Below, piece by piece: positions 35,951 through 48,423 of a stretch of DNA of 64,000 bases. The position numbers were made by a program, and so were the translations under genes. Every line of letters starts with the position of its first letter. Within the stretch, counting starts at the first letter, position 1. The stretch lies in the NCBI RefSeq assembly GCF_022605725.1, contig NC_065557.1, forward strand, positions 24,617,256 through 24,681,255. Direction: 5' to 3'. The stretch comes from Anthonomus grandis grandis (lineage: Eukaryota > Arthropoda > Insecta > Coleoptera > Curculionidae). A model generated the notes under the pieces. That model was not told the origin of the DNA and did not search any database. It was given only the letters and a program-made list of their open reading frames with translations.

Positions 35951-37274
35951 TACATAAAATCTGCGCCATGTCCTTTCTATACATTTTAATAATAAGCTAT
36001 TTTTAATTTTTTTTCTCCCTAGTACCCACCAACCTCATTATTTATATATTTTTCAGATTCTATGATTTATTGATTTATAAGTTGGAGTAAGTCGATATTT
36101 GTCTGTTTTTACTATTGCTAATAACTATTTCTTTTAAATAGATGTACCCGTCAATCTCGATAGAGACGCTGATGGAACTGCAAACTTAATATTATTGTTG
36201 GATGGATTGTTTGACAGTTTAAATTCCAGTAGAAAGTTTGGCTCACCGGGGAAACCGCTAAAAGGAGGTGTATCAACCGGAACTGATCATATAACATATT
36301 GGTATAATACTATTAAAATTTTATCAACCATGAAGTTTAAAACAATTGATGATACCTCAGAAAAATTTGTTGTGGTACGTACCATCCTTAAAGAATTTAA
36401 TATTAACTTTAAAAGGTATGATCTACCTATGTCAAAAAATATTTAGTATTAGTCCAAAATCATATGTATTAACTAGGGTTATTCAGCAGAATGCATTGGA
36501 GAATTTTTTTTTCTTTATTAGAGGGTATAGTGGTAGAGAAAATTCTCCAAGCGTAAATCATTTTATTTCCTCCTTTAAAGCTCTACTAACAAATCATTTC
36601 ATGTCGAGTCATTCGCCTGGAGCGAATTGCGAGGAAGATGAAAATGATGGACCCTTGGAGAATTTAAAAGATTTTCTTTTACAAGATAATTCGGAAAACA
36701 TTTCAAACTCAAATAGACCATGAGCATTAATCTTAAAAGTGTTCCTCCTGCTCCAAGACGATCAAAAATCTCACGATGTGTCTACAAATATATTTCTGGT
36801 TTTATTTTGAGAAAGATGAAAAAACTTATTAAGTGTAATTTTTGTAAAAGGAATATGTCATCTATTGACCTAATGACAGATCTTGATTTTATTGAAGCTA
36901 GGCAATATAAAAATTGCAATTTGACAGTTCCGGGAACATATTTTAACTTTCTGGTAAGCCAAGCGATACCACGACTTTTTTATTTAATTCCGAGGGTTTG
37001 CCATGTGACAAACATTTCTAAAGTTTTGCAAGAAATTATTTCTAAAGAACTGCACACGTCTTTATTAAATTGTGCGTTGCATGAAAATACCGATAAAATA
37101 TTTTTAAAATATATCGTTAGATGTTGCTTGTTTTTTTGGTGTAAAAAAATAATTTTAATATCAAAAGGCAAAGATGCGAAATTTGTTAGGTATTTCAGAA
37201 CTACACCCAAAGATCTAATAGACCCCATTAAAATTAATGCATATAAAAAAAATTTAAAAAAGAAAAAAATGTAA

Positions 37275-37512
37275 AAACATAAATAACATTTTCTATACAT
37301 ACCAGGTGTTAACAGGCATTTCTTTAAGTAATTTTAAGACGAGATTTTAAAGTCCAAATATTTGTTTTTTCGTGATTATTTTAAATATCATATATCCAAT
37401 TTTGCTGTCATTTGACATTACAATCAATTATACTATAATATAGTAAGATTAAGATTATAGTAAGATTTTCATTTAGTACCTAGTTGGATTAATTTTGTAA
37501 AGGTTAATGGTT
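37275..37512. other. Downstream flank of P-like gene
   Basis: AT-rich, no feature seen. Confidence 0.5.
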
Positions 37513-37918
37513 AATGGTGTCCCTAGCGATACCTAAACAACTATTTTTAACCAAAAAAATGCACGCCACTGACCTTTATGGATTTTTAAAAGCCTTTTTA
37601 GATAAATCAATTAAAAATACAGCTTTTTTTTCTTAATTTTTTTTGTATCTTGCTTAGTTTTCGTGAAAAAAAAATTAAATGCACCTAATTTCATGTGTAA
37701 ATTGTCTTTGCCCTATAGACCACACAATAACATTTTTTTGAGAAAAAAAAAGAAAGGTTTTTCCCATGTGTCTTGTTTAGTTTAGAGAATGCAATTAAAC
37801 ACAATTTATTTATTTTTTCTCGAAAGCAGGAAAAAATTCGAGTGACAAAAAAGCTGTATTTTTAATTGAGTCTTTTTAAGTCTCAAAAATAGCCATTTAG
37901 GTACCACTAGGACAAAGA
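37513..37918. repeat. Palindromic MITE-like element
   Basis: About 400 bp with inverted ends: TGTCCCTAGCGATACC on the left against TGTCCTAGTGGTACC read inward from the right. A perfect inner match, AATTAAAAATACAGCTTTTT, pairs across the element. No coding capacity. Confidence 0.75.
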
Positions 37919-38330
37919 CAATTTATATAAAGGGTGTCCCACAAAAAAATGCGGCGAAAAAAAATTTAAAAACATTTTGATAGGTGACTTTGCTAACATG
38001 TACCTCAACTGATAGGTATTAAAAAGTTAAGATAAGGAAAGTGCAATTCGTTTTTTTCAATTTAGGTCAATTTATGATTAAAATTTCCATCCAGATTCCT
38101 CCTTCAGAAAAAATATTGTACGTAACACAATCCAAAAGTGATTTTATTTACTAATATTTCATTCTTCTGCAAACCTTTACGTTTTATATATATACTTAGG
38201 CATACAATATAAGTTTATATTTTTACTAAAACATAAAGTAGTTAAAAAATTGCTCTTTCTGTACATTATCTTTCATTTAAATGTGTTTTTTATTAAATAA
38301 TATCACAGATAAAGTATTATGTAATATAAT
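37919..38330. other. Repeat-derived spacer
   Basis: Contains 'gggtgtcccac' (mariner-end-like) near 37931 and the segment at 38030-38055 shared in reverse with 35545-35575. No gene. Confidence 0.4.
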
Positions 38331-39020
38331 ATGTATTTCCACATTGTTACTTATTTAAATAAGTTATTTACTACTCTCTCGCATTTACACAATACTCGTA
38401 ATGTTGGAAATTTTAGGATACCTCAACATAAAACAAGTAACTTCTACAAGTCATTTTCGGTTGTCGGAGTTACAATGTGGAATAACTTGCCAAATAATAT
38501 TAAAGATTTGTCATTTAATAAATTTTACACTAAGGTTAAGCAAATTCTTCTCGACTCCCAACGAGATGCTTAGTAATATGACTAGTAGTAGATACATAGT
38601 AGTATAAACTGCCAAATCAACTAAGACCAAAGATAAGCTGGCCTGTCCAATCTTTCTTTTGTGGTTCTTTTTTGTCTATTCTTGTTACCTTCCGTCGCAT
38701 GCCAGCCAAATTGCTTTGCCATTTTTTGTTTCTGCCCTTTTTAGTTTTAGTTTTGTTCTTTTTTAAGTTAATTAGGATTTTTTTTTGTGTTTATTTATAA
38801 TGTTTTCAAGGCCTGTTTCACGCAAATTGCGCTATCGGTTTTATATAATCGCGAAGCAGTTCCTTTTACCAAAAATTGTCAATTTTATTTTCTCATGTAG
38901 CTAATTATATTTATAACTATTTTTTTGGTAATAAACTTTTCTGACTTTGACATAGACTTGCTGTATATTATGTATGTGTAAAATTAAAATACATGTCAAT
39001 AAAAAAAGAAAAAAATTGCA
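38331..39020 (+). pseudogene. Non-LTR retrotransposon (LINE) 3' end
   Basis: The frame to 38573 ends with NVGNFRIPQHKT and VTMWNNLPNNIKDLS. This is the pattern seen at the C-terminus of many Jockey/CR1-type LINE polyproteins (basic, then WN-LP-x-I). About 430 bp of 3' UTR follows and ends in CAATAAAAAAAG near 39000, like a polyadenylated end. The rest of the element is absent, as in 5'-truncated LINE copies. Confidence 0.6.
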
Positions 39021-39370
39021 TGTTTAGTATTTTTTATTCCGTTTTGTGTTTGTTATATCTACTTAAAAAAATTAGTTGTTAAGGCCCAGTTTTATACCTT
39101 TCAGTAAATCTTCAACTGACAGTTAAACTAATGATTTTTTTTAACATTTTGAAAAAATCTAACTTACAAGTTAGATTTTTTCTAACTTGTTTTTTTGGTT
39201 TTTTCTAACTCCACTTTCAATAGCTTCCCCCACCCCTACTATCGTTTGTATGTCAATAATTCATAAACCAAAATTATAGCAAATTATCTAGGCTTACTAA
39301 AAATAATATCAAAAGTATAGGTTAATATTTAAGTTTTCGGAGAAAAAGACGTTTCGTTTATTTCATTTTT

Positions 39371-39528
39371 AGGTGCGCCCTCTTGCGGTGAAATACGGAA
39401 CTTAAAAATAATTTCCAGAATTTTCTCATGCCCACTTTTATAATAATAAAAAAAATTCCATTGTTGCTAGATGTACAGGTCCTGAGATACAGCCGCTGAC
39501 CTCGCTTATTTGGCCACTCGGTACAATA
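39371..39528 (+). repeat. Mariner-type terminal segment, copy A
   Basis: Shares with 47579-47732 and 62455-62610 the order GCGCCCTCT-GCGG, 'ataatttc', a ~60-base gap and 'ctgagatacagccg'. It lies just upstream of a mariner-type coding remnant, so it is probably its 5' UTR. Confidence 0.5.
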
Positions 39529-39594
39529 TAATCATTAGGTTTGTTCTAGCACGATATTTGGAATGGTTTAAAACTAGTTTGGTGTATATCCCAG

Positions 39595-40352
39595 TTGCGC
39601 GTGATTAGCCTGAAACCTCGTTGCAAACGGTTCCATTACGTAATGCCTCACACATTCACCCATAGGGAGTATGCTGACATGATATTCGTGTATGGTTTCT
39701 GTAATGGTAGCGCATTACGTGCTGTTGATAAATACCGACGTGGTTTTCCAAATCGAAGAATTCCTAATCGAAAAGTTTTTCAGGCAGTTTTTGCAAATGC
39801 TCAGGAAACAGGAATGTTTCCAAGCGTAAGAATTAATTCTGAACAAGAGGCGGACTAAATGTAGAAAATGAAGAAAATGGATATGGCTGAAGAGAACCCG
39901 AGTGTTAGTACGAGGCGGATTACAAAAGAACTTCGATTAGCATCACATGTAGACGTTTGGAAGACACTTTAGGTCTTCACAAGAGGAAAAACGGTTTTAA
40001 GCCTTTCCATAATCAACCGGTTCAACATCCTCAAGAGGGTGATTTTGGCTTAAGGGTTCAATTTTGTGAATGGATCCCACAAAATCGAGACCTACATAAT
40101 TACATTTTATTTAGCGATGAAGCTCATTTTACCCGCAATGGAATTAATAACCGACACAATGAACATCGGTAGTCAGATGAAAATCCTCATGCCACGTTTG
40201 AACAAAACGGTCAACAATCTTACAAATAAACTTCAGAACCGATTATTTCTGAAACGGTTGAGAATCGGATTAAAACATATGAGTTAATTTATCTTATTTT
40301 GACCTTCTGAACATGTTCCCAAAATATTTCCTTTTCCTCCCGAAACACCCTG
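39595..40352 (+). pseudogene. Mariner-type transposase, decayed (DUF4817 N-terminus)
   Basis: Starts at MPHTFTHREYAD with a frame to 39858, then continues in other frames: STRRITKELRL near 39905, LHNYILFSDEAHF near 40100 (catalytic first Asp), and ENPHATFEQN near 40180. The later catalytic residues are missing. The 3' end has a terminal-repeat-like AACACCCTGTAT near 40352. It is 5' identical to the fragment at 15425-15717. Multiple stops. Confidence 0.75.
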
Positions 40353-43262
40353 TATGTACATATGTAAAACTTTATAACATAAAAAGTAGTTAATAAACAT
40401 AACTAGATAAATTCGATATACAAGAAGTAAGACCAGTTGACTTGCGTCCCTGGTAATCGAGATTCGATATATCAGGGAGAAGGGAACGGTCGAGTGGGTA
40501 ATTACGGCAGCCAGTGTTGCTACTTTCAGCGAAAGCTGCACCGGCCATGAAACTACTGTCGCGCTTCGAAACCGATTTTGTCACGTGGTGGACCGCACTC
40601 TTAACCTAAATCGTGTTTTGGTTTCTTTTCTATAATATTCATCAATATTTAACATCTCTTTAAACAAAACTTCAGCCACCAGTTGGAAAGCAAAAAACCG
40701 TAATTTTATTATAAACCAGCCCTGGAATATAACGTTTGCCGTTTTAGAATCTCTGCTATACCGATCGCCGCAAATTATTAGATAAATAATTTCTTCCTTG
40801 CCTCTCATCTCTGCCCCGCAGCAGGCACTCGAAAGGATAGGTAGCGAACCCTTAAGCTTTAATCAAACAAATCGATAAAAAGGTGATGAGATATAGACCT
40901 TCTCCCTACCTCTCGAGGTCAGTCTTATCTGGATGTCGAGAGCCATAAAGTGGTAATACAATTTTTGTCGGAGATGCAATATATTCTCGGATTAAGTTTG
41001 CTGCAATATAAATCTAAAAATATAAAAGCAAATAACCCTGATGATTTTACTTTACACCATCGTTTTTGTTATTGATCAATTGTTATAGTTAGCCCTTTAA
41101 GCAAAACAATTTAATACCTTTCTGCTTGAGTCGAGCCAATTTTTTTATACTTTATACATATATATTGTTTGAATATGTAAATATATATGTGAGAAATTAA
41201 TTTATCGTGCCATAAATTTTCTCGGAATTAAAAATACTCATTTTAAATTCTTTTTTTATTTTTAAATAACTTCTTATTGTAGCACTCGGCTAACGGATCA
41301 TTTTGAAGTTACTTTCTTTAATTATTTTGCATAAAATATTTAAAAAGAAATAATAAAATCATTGTATGAGAGATTCATTTTTTATCAAGTTCATAACTTT
41401 TTTTAAACCAATTTAACATATATTCCTAATTTTGTTTTATAAAAATTACTCGTTTAATTTTTAGTCAAATTATTTGATATTTCTGGCGGGGTTTAATTTA
41501 GGTGCTACTGGTTTAGATGCTAATAAATAGTTATTTTTATAGTTATTCTTTAGAATGAGCGACATTAAAGAATAGAAAGGGAAGAAAGAAGAAATTGTGC
41601 ATGGAGGAGTTGAATTAAGTGTTGCTACTGGCATAGGCTTTCACACTTAAAAATTGTAAGAAATTTTAACTGAAGACATTCAGAGTAAGACATTCCGAAA
41701 AAAAATTATATATTTTTTGATGATTAGCAGCTCAATATAAACTATAAGCAAATATAGATTGCCTTATAGTGAATCTTCCATAAGAATTGAGTAAAAATAA
41801 TTAACTTTAAAGCTTAGAGTATTGGGTATTGTGAACAGAGCGCGTTATTATTTCCAGTTAATTCTAGTGCACTTAAAGAAAGTAAAAAGAGGGAAGGAGC
41901 AACTGAAGAATACTAGTTTGCAAGAAAAATATTATATTATAAAATTTACAATTCTTTTTAAAATCGAGAGATAATACTAAAATTTAATAAAAATCATATA
42001 TATTTTTTAAATATTACGCTGTGTAGTATGTAAATATTAAAAAATATTTACACACCAATATATACTAAGAATATTAAGCAAAGGGAACCCTGCCCAAGCG
42101 TAAATAACAGGCCGGCATAGCAGCAGAGAAAAACAAAAAAAGTGGTTTGTTTTTCTCTGATAGCAGTAAGGTTATTACAAATAAACTTACACCACTGCGC
42201 GGCAGCAACCACAGCCTCCAGTAGGTACATGGCCCACAATAGTAATTAGATAGCCTTAATCCAAGAACCGTATATTTACAGGGGGCCAGATAAGAGGACT
42301 AGGGAACCTTTTATTTCGGAACCATATTTTTATTTTGTTCTTTAAAGTGCTTGAAGCCAGTTCGTGGATATTCAAAGTTATTACCCTCAGCTGACATAAA
42401 GCGAATCTGTCATGAAAATGAGCTTACGGCACAGTATTAATTATCGATTTAAGAGAACTTTTAGTTTTTAAATAAGGCAAAAGGTACTGAAATTGAAATA
42501 ATAATTATGTGTCAACTTAATGAATAATTTGTTTACCTAAATTTAGAAAATAAATTACAAATGATACTAATAATAATGCATTTATTTAGCATAATACAAA
42601 TAAGACAATACAAATCTTACAATGTAATAGCATAAATGAACATCTTAAACATTTAATTATGACATAATACGGTAATATTATGTCATATTAAATGGTATAA
42701 TATTAAGGTATAATACAAGGTATGCGAAAATTGTAATAAAAATAATGTATCCTTGATTATCGTATATGATTCCGATACCGTTCCGCTCCAGTTTCTTTGC
42801 GATATATCAACATTCGATGATAGTGCTGATGTTGCATTTCATGGTCGACTCGTGTTGATGTTTCGAGCATTTTATGAAAGGTTTTCTAGGTCGTCTTTAT
42901 TGGCTCAGGCTAAACAGGGCACCTGGGTTAATGTCCTGGAGACATTTAGGATCGTCCCGGTATTCCATGGACAATCGCAGCCTCCGGTTTTGCATAAAAG
43001 TCAAGAAGACAAGTTACTCAACTGTGGAGCACGTTGAATAAAAGACACTACAAAATATAATTATAATACTATACATAAAACATAGAACAAACATTACATA
43101 TAAAACCCATAAAAAAATACCTAAAAACTAACTAAGCATTAAAAATAATAACAAATAAGAGGCTTTTAAAACCATTAAAATTGTAACAGTTTTAGACAAA
43201 ACAAGAGATAAATACAACATAACAATTATTTTCAGTTTCGTGTTTGTGACCCAATATCTTCA
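40353..43262. other. Unassigned region with a 28-bp shared block
   Basis: Block 40574-40601 is identical to 15725-15752. GC-richer islands lie at 40420-40960 and 42753-43040; their ORFs show no known domain. The rest is AT-rich and blank to me. Confidence 0.4.
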
Positions 43263-43319
43263 ATATTGCGGAGGGTTGTTGGGTGGGGTCAGAAATAAAA
43301 CAGAAACCTGTTTACCCAA

Positions 43320-43362
43320 AATGTCGACGTTTCGACTTATATTAAGTCATCCTCAGGACACT
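43320..43362 (-). ncRNA. Hammerhead-like ribozyme motif, left arm
   Basis: On the minus strand: AGTGTC (stem I), exact core CTGAGGA, one extra T, stem II GACTT/AAGTC over a 5-base loop, GAAA, short stem III formed by ACGT, C at the cleavage position, then GACATT closing stem I (6 pairs, one G-U). All conserved core bases of CUGANGA...GAAA are present. The only departure is the extra base before stem II. Confidence 0.6.
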
Positions 43363-43507
43363 AAGTCTAGGTTTCTTTAGTTATAATAGAATCAACAATT
43401 GTTGATTCTAGTTTGCCCACAATAACACCTACAATTTAACCCATGTTAAAAATAATTCTACGCTCTTTATAAATGTGTTTTAATTATAACTAAAGAAACC
43501 TAGACTT

Positions 43508-43550
43508 AGTGTCCTGAGAATGACTTAATATAAGTCGAAACGTCGACATT
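43508..43550 (+). ncRNA. Hammerhead-like motif, right arm
   Basis: Same fold on the plus strand, but the core reads CTGAGAA, so a conserved G is lost. Stems I and II are unchanged. Confidence 0.5.
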
Positions 43551-43606
43551 TAGGTAAACTGATTTCTGTTTTATTTCTGACCCCACCCAACAAACCTCCG
43601 CAATAT

Positions 43607-43892
43607 AACAATTATTTCTATAAATCAATTAGGATACAATTTCAGACAATACATAATTTTTAACTAATCTTTTAAATGCATTAAAATGTTTACATTCTTT
43701 ATTATTTTTTGGCGTCGATTAAACAAACCTTTATTCAGAATACTGTTCAACATCTGTGTAGTGTTGCATTGCTTGACTAGGATGAAGTCATTATGATTTC
43801 TGGTATTAGTTTTTTATAACTTTATGAACATTCATAAAGCAACTAACCCTATCACGAATGTAGGTAGGTAACATCTTATTTTGAATCTTAAA
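43607..43892. other. Spacer
   Basis: No feature recognised. Confidence 0.5.
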
Positions 43893-44440
43893 TCTCTATA
43901 TATAAAAAGACTTGTCCTAACTGATAATCAACGTACAGCCCAAACGGTAAAAGCTAGAAATATGAAATTTGGGGCAAGATTTCTATGGTTATGTAGGCGT
44001 CCCCTAAGAAGGGATTTTTTGAAATTCCATCGGAAAGGGGATCACCCCTTATGTATCATAGCTTCAAAACTTTGTGCTTTTTTAAAAAACGGTGAAACAT
44101 GTAATTTTTATTTTATTTTTTACCTAATTTCCATTTTTTTGTTTTTTTTTTAAAGGAGTTAAAACCACCCTTTAACATTTTAACATCTTTTTCACCCTAA
44201 ATTCATTGCTTTTTGGAAAAAAGCTGCAAAATACTTCTCGAAAATTCCGCCACCCTGAAGAGGTGAAATGGAGTGAAAACTTCTACCAAAATTCCTTCTT
44301 TTAGCTTAACTTATAGCGTTAAAAATTGATATTTTTACATGTAGGCAAAACAAAAAATGTTGTTTACAAAGAAATTTTTTAGTAGAACTTTTCTTTTATT
44401 TACAAATTCCACGCGAGCAACGCCGCGGGCATTCAGCTAG
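43893..44440 (+). mobile_element. Non-autonomous Helitron, copy 1
   Basis: Starts TCTCTATATATAAAAAG after an A and ends ...GCATTCAGCTAG followed by T. A GC-rich near-palindrome (CGAGCAACGCCGCGGGC, 44413-44429) lies about 10 bases before the CTAG end. TC start, hairpin plus CTRR end, and insertion between A and T are the Helitron hallmarks. It encodes no Rep/helicase. Confidence 0.85.
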
Positions 44441-44925
44441 TCTTATATATAAAAAGACTTGTTCTAACTGATAATCAACGTGCAGCCCAAACTTAGAAAT
44501 ATTAAATTCGGGGACAACATTCATATGGTTATGTAAACGTCCACTAAGAAGGTTTTTTTTTTTGAAATTCTATCGGGAAGGGATTGAAACCACCCCTTAT
44601 GTATCATAGCTTTAAAACTAAGTACTTTTTTAAAAAACGGTGAAACACGTTATTTTTATTTTATTTTTTTACCCAATTTTAGTTTTTTTGTTTTTTTTTT
44701 TAAAGGTGTTAAAACCACCCTTTAAAATTTTAACATCTTTTTTTATCCTTAAATTGATTGCTTTTCAGGAAAAAACTGCAACACATTTCAATTTAATTTC
44801 ATTTTAATGAAGACAACATATTCTCGAAAATCCCGCCACCCTGAAGGGGTGAAAATTTCTTCTACGAAAATTCTTTCTTTTTAAACTTATAGCGTTCAAA
44901 ATTGTTATTTTTACATATTATTATG
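44441..44925 (+). mobile_element. Non-autonomous Helitron, copy 2 (3'-truncated)
   Basis: Begins TCTTATATATAAAAAG right at the CTAG|T end of copy 1 and follows copy 1 in order, with some indels. Homology fades near 44925, before the 3' hairpin. Confidence 0.8.
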
Positions 44926-47578
44926 TATACCTAAGTAGTGAGATTTAAGTTTTGTTTATGCCAGTGGTGTATTAAGGTAAACGGGGGTAAAATCTACAAT
45001 TTTTTAAAAAATTAATTATTTCAAAAACGATTTCTTATTTTAAAAAACAAAAAAACACCACTTATTTCATAATATTATTTCTATGTTACATATATATTAC
45101 GCACCATATTTTTTATGTTGGCCAGAAAGAGACAAGGTGAAAAAAAGGGGAGGAAATTATAAGAAAACTGGTATGTGTTTAACTCAAAACAACCCAACTT
45201 AACCCAATCCAAACCAACTTCGCCTGCGGCTCATGCAACAAAATGTAAGATGTAAGAAAAGTAAGAAGTTACTATAAAGTCCTTGCATAAAAAAATCGAC
45301 ATAAAAAATAAAACTTTAAACAAAGTAAACCAACTGGCCTGACACCTTTGTGTAATAAAATAATATATAAGGAATGAAACCTAAGAAAATAGCTTTACAA
45401 TCCGGCCACGCTGTAGTGATTAGTTTGATTCTCCTGAATAGCTTCCTAAACATACCAAAAAAAATCTAAAAATTGTTGAGTCTTAACTTGCTCAATCACC
45501 CTTATGGGTAATAAATGAATGTTTAAATTATATTAAAACAAAATACTGTATACCCCAGGGAAAGTTTATGAACCTTGTTAGGTGAGAGTATTATTAAAAA
45601 TTATTATAAATTTAAATTATACCCAAACAGTTTTACGCATGTATAAATGATTTAAAAAGATTAAAAAAATGTTTAAATGATTATGGTAAAATTAATTATA
45701 AAAAAAAACTAAGTAAGCATAAAAGTAATAATTATAAAAATAAGTGGCTTGAATTATCCGTTTCCAGTCAGTGAGGCATGGACCCTTATTAAGATAAGTT
45801 GAACGGTCTTTAGTGTTGTTTAGATGGGGTTCATAACCGCTGATAATGGGGTTAGAATTCTCCACAGTCTATATGATTTAGAAACCAGGCTGGTGTCACA
45901 GATGGGAACACAGTGTCATACATGGAACTCCAAACCATTAGACCCTTAAGGCAGTGGTAAAGTTAAGAAGTATAATGATGGGAAAGCGACAAAAGAGAAA
46001 AAAAAATCTGAAACAATTTTCCAATGATAGTAAAAATCTCAATGTCACTCAAAGAAATTGTCAATCACTCACCTCGCTAAGTTCCCTAATGAAACTCGAG
46101 CATCCTTTTATGGAATTACCAAATTATGGCTTTATAAGTGAAAAGAGGTTCCAAGAAACAAATGGCATGCTATATTTTAGGCGACTCGCACCATTTTTCC
46201 TCTTTGGTCGGACGTAAAATTTACATGCGCTCCTGTAAATACACGGGAACCAAGTCAGTGGCAAGGTCGAAAATAAAAATCTATACCGATCATAAGTGAA
46301 AGATTCTCCCTCTACACCCAAAGCAGACAAACGTCAATACGCAATCATGTGTTTTAAAATGTACTCGGTTGACTATCGATTGCCGCTCAGTTTCGCTTAC
46401 CGAGTGGAAGCGAAAGTCGCAAAAACTGCCACGAAGCCGCAAACGACCTACTAAGCTCCTGGCTTCTTTGAGTGAGGTTTTCAACTACGCAAAAATTTCC
46501 GGTTACGCGGCCGTGTTGGTTATTTTTTTAAGACAAGGGTGATGCTGCCAACTACGTTTTTATTAATTTTTTTTTGAACATACATTGGTGTCATTTATTA
46601 TTATTTATATTATTTACATTAGGTGGTCAAGTGATGAGTGATGTACTGAAGGGTGGAGGCGTGCTGAAATTTCTTACAACTAAATTTTATAAACGAATCA
46701 CTAATTACTTACCAAAACCTGTTTTTGGGACAAAAATGAATAAACGAAAAAAAATTCATATAAAAAGCTATTTCTTACAAAACTACTGAAAAAATTATTA
46801 AAAAAGTTTAATACAAGTTATAATTCCAACAACAAACATATTTTCCCCATTCTGTGACCAAAAGTGTCAAGTTTTTAAATAAAAATACTATTTCACTTAA
46901 TTTATTAAAAACTAATGTACAAAAAACATATTTTTTTAAGACACATTTTAAGATATAAGTAGGTTCACATAAAAATAAAGAACAATTGAAATAATTCTAA
47001 CTATACCTAAAACTAGAAAAAGGTAGTAACAGAAAAACACAAAAATGTGTTTGAAGACCCCGCATTACGGTTATATAGTAACGGTTATATGGTAAAAACG
47101 TTTTTAATTTTTTCTGACGTTATTTGAACATACAAGGTAATTGATGTACGTTATCGTTGGGTTTTTGTACGTTTGTACGTATCGTACGTTTTGGTACGTT
47201 AGCCGTATATAGAAAGCAGAACGTTGCATTTTTCTGAAAATTGCGTAATAATGGTAACAGATCATGCTCTATCGCTCTAAAATATTTTTAACACTGCAGC
47301 ATTGCCGCTTATATAGAAAAATAGCAATACTTTATATTTTTACATTTTTTGACTCCCTGTTTCATTTTAAATATTTTTTAAAAAATACTTCTCTATACCT
47401 ATCTTTAGCGATTTTTGAAAAAAAGATAATTTTGCGTGTGTTTTGTTAAAAACCAAGAAAGGACTAGCTGTTTATTTCTCAGATTTTTTATTTCTTCTTC
47501 ACTTTAAGAAACTATCTTGATTAACTTCCTATAGCCTATATTTGCAATAAAACCAATTTTTTCTATTTCAATGTTGTA
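44926..47578. other. Unassigned region
   Basis: ORFs at 45954-46217 and 46574-46789 are short and have no domain I can name. A GC-richer, promoter-like stretch spans 46240-46520. GTACGT motifs cluster at 47146-47199 (see findings). Confidence 0.4.
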
Positions 47579-47732
47579 TTGCGCCCCCTAGCGGTCATCG
47601 TACGAACTTATAAATAATTTCTAACGATTTCTCTTTGCTGCTTTTATAAGGAATATTTTTTTCCCTATGCTGTGGGATGACTAGTTACTGAGATATGGCC
47701 GGCGACCTCTCTTAGTTGTATACCCGGTAAAT
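47579..47732 (+). repeat. Mariner-type terminal segment, copy B
   Basis: GCGCCCCCTAGCGGTCAT then 'actgagatatggccggcgacctc'. Same order as copy A. No transposase follows. Confidence 0.5.
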
Positions 47733-48423
47733 ATAATTTTTTAAACTTATTTTAGAAGTATCAACCACTTAGTTGATAAATGTTGTTATTACAAATTTAA
47801 TTCAATTTGAACCTTTTTCATGAATCATGAATAGCTTTGAAAGTTTTATATTTTTATTATGTTGTAGCTATGTTAAAAATATACATTGTTTCAAGCTTCA
47901 TATAAATAGATGAATAGGCTTTTTTTAAATGTATATATTTTTATAAAACTACCTTGTTTTATAGAGATAAGCATGATACCCATTAGAAGTATGTCTGATA
48001 TATATGTCTGATATAACTACATAGTGTGGAGAATATGAAATTTAGTAACGAAATTCTCAATAAAAGGTATAATTTTAAAAACTTAGGTATGCGTAAACGT
48101 TGTTTGAGTATTTTTCTTCATAAAAAATTTGCTTTAGCGATCAAAGTCAAATAGAAAATACGTTGTGGAAAGGAGAATATTTGACGTTCAATACTTGTTC
48201 TCTCAAATATTCGAAAATAAATATCTTGCTTTTGGATGCTTGATTATGGATTTGGAAGTAAAAGGGAAAATTAGTTAGCATTTGTATATTTTAAGTGTAT
48301 AATGTATAGATAATATTAAAAATATTTTCATAAATCCTGCTATAACATGGGGGTCGTATATTGGATATTCCCAATTTGCTAAAACGAGCGCAGCAATTAA
48401 TATACCCATAATGATTTGTGTGC
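47733..48423. other. Unassigned AT-rich DNA
   Basis: No gene or repeat recognised. Confidence 0.5.

Larger units (their letters stand above)
33059..37274 (+). pseudogene. P-element/THAP9-like transposase, internally deleted
   Basis: Exon 1 (33059-33386) encodes a THAP finger (KCCVPTC, FKFPKPK, ICAKHF, AVPTLFL) with TGA at 33182 where Trp is expected. Exon 2 is 35099-35227; exon 3 starts at 36142. Both junctions keep phase 1. Exon 3 matches the P-transposase region LLLDGLFDSLN, GKPLKGG. After a frame change near 36430 come VIQQNALENFF, SPGANCEED, and after another near 36720 YISGFILRKM and WCKK. These are C-terminal P/THAP9 motifs. The RNase H-like catalytic middle is not found between exons 2 and 3. 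It is a dead relative of THAP9, not a working transposase. Confidence 0.75.
43263..43606. repeat. Palindromic element with hammerhead-like arms
   Basis: Arms 43263-43389 and 43483-43606 are inverted copies at more than 90 % identity by eye. Each includes TTGTTGGGTGGGGTCAG and a folded motif. A perfect 24-bp palindrome sits at 43387-43410 at the inner end of the left arm. It is non-coding. Confidence 0.85.

Noticed and set aside
36980..37300. 106-codon minus-strand frame
   Set aside because: Shadow of the P-like C-terminal reading frame.
42753..43037. 94-codon frame in a GC-richer block
   Set aside because: No domain on either strand, no splice context and no second copy; not called a gene.
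46574..46789. ORF with a hydrophobic start and a Gly-rich segment, possibly Maverick-like
   Set aside because: Similarity too short and no neighbouring Maverick genes.
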